Source: Chloroflexota bacterium
GTDB taxonomy: Bacteria > Desulfobacterota > Desulfuromonadia > Desulfuromonadales > Geopsychrobacteraceae
Length of the DNA: 7,107 bases
Reading direction: 5' to 3'
NCBI GenBank assembly: GCA_015222355.1
Contig: JADFVC010000345.1
Location: 1-7,107 of the forward strand
Shown here: positions 7,012 to 7,107 of the stretch, piece by piece
Numbering within the stretch: the stretch's first letter is position 1
Layout: every line of letters begins with the position of its first letter
Notes under the pieces: generated by a model
The model's input: only the letters and a program-made list of their open reading frames with translations
Database searches by the model: none
What the model was told of the DNA's origin: nothing
Position numbers and translations under genes: made by a program

Positions 7012-7107
7012 TGACGGCGTCGCAAAAAAGTCATGAGATGGCTAAGCAAAAATTTCGACCTACAAGGCGTAGTGGTTTTTCAGGGGCGAAGGCATACATA
7101 TGGTATG
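7012..7107. repeat. Left part of a long palindromic intergenic repeat (cut by window end)
   Basis: The non-coding tail starts four bases after the aspS stop. It contains the odd palindrome GACG-G-CGTC (7013-7021) followed by an A-run, then CTAC/GTAG (7060-7063 and 7069-7072). The window ends in CATAC-ATATG-GTATG (7093-7107), a small stem with the CATATG palindrome in its centre. From memory, Desulfuromonadales genomes carry many intergenic elements that begin GACGGCGTCGCAAAAA and end with the reverse complement of that sequence. The stretch here would be the left arm up to the apex, with the right arm outside the window. It might also act as a terminator for the hisS-aspS transcript. No coding sequence is seen. 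Confidence 0.5.

Overview
The window looks like core chromosome of a Desulfuromonadales/Geobacterales-type bacterium (Geobacter, Desulfuromonas or Pelobacter relatives). This is inferred from moderate GC, the protein styles (HisRS with a cysteine-rich insertion, full-length bacterial AspRS), a Rec-GGDEF protein with a Geobacter-type substitution, and a repeat at the right edge like those I remember from this group. No database was consulted. All genes are on the + strand and there are no tRNAs, rRNAs, CRISPR arrays or transposase genes.

Layout: (1) 1-2243, the 3' part of comEC, the inner-membrane DNA-uptake channel; its N-terminus lies outside the window. (2) 2240-2292, a strong sigma70-like promoter whose -35 box overlaps the comEC stop codon, then a Shine-Dalgarno site. 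(3) 2293-3666, a response regulator with a C-terminal GGDEF domain. (4) 3667-3901, a 235-bp non-coding spacer with a pyrimidine-rich stretch, short inverted repeats and only a weak promoter candidate. (5) 3902-5158, hisS, and 5221-7008, aspS; both start with TTG and are probably co-transcribed. Two small inverted repeats lie back to back in the 62-bp gap between them. (6) 7009-7107, a non-coding tail that looks like the left arm of a long palindromic intergenic repeat cut by the window edge.

The main result is in the GGDEF protein. At the position equivalent to PleD Asp344, the guanine-recognition aspartate in the usual GHxxGD motif, it has Ser345 (GHLAGS). The metal ligands, Asn336, the GGDEF A-site and an RxxD I-site are all intact. 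An Asp-to-Ser change at this position is the published signature of Hypr GGDEF enzymes (GacA, Geobacter GSU1658), which make 3',3'-cyclic AMP-GMP. The gene is therefore best read as a receiver-controlled cGAMP synthase rather than an ordinary diguanylate cyclase. In Geobacter, cGAMP acts through GEMM-Ib riboswitches on genes for extracellular electron transfer; no such riboswitch is visible in this window.

The two aminoacyl-tRNA synthetases are housekeeping genes. AspRS carries His38 and Gly90, residues linked to non-discriminating AspRS enzymes that also charge tRNA-Asn.
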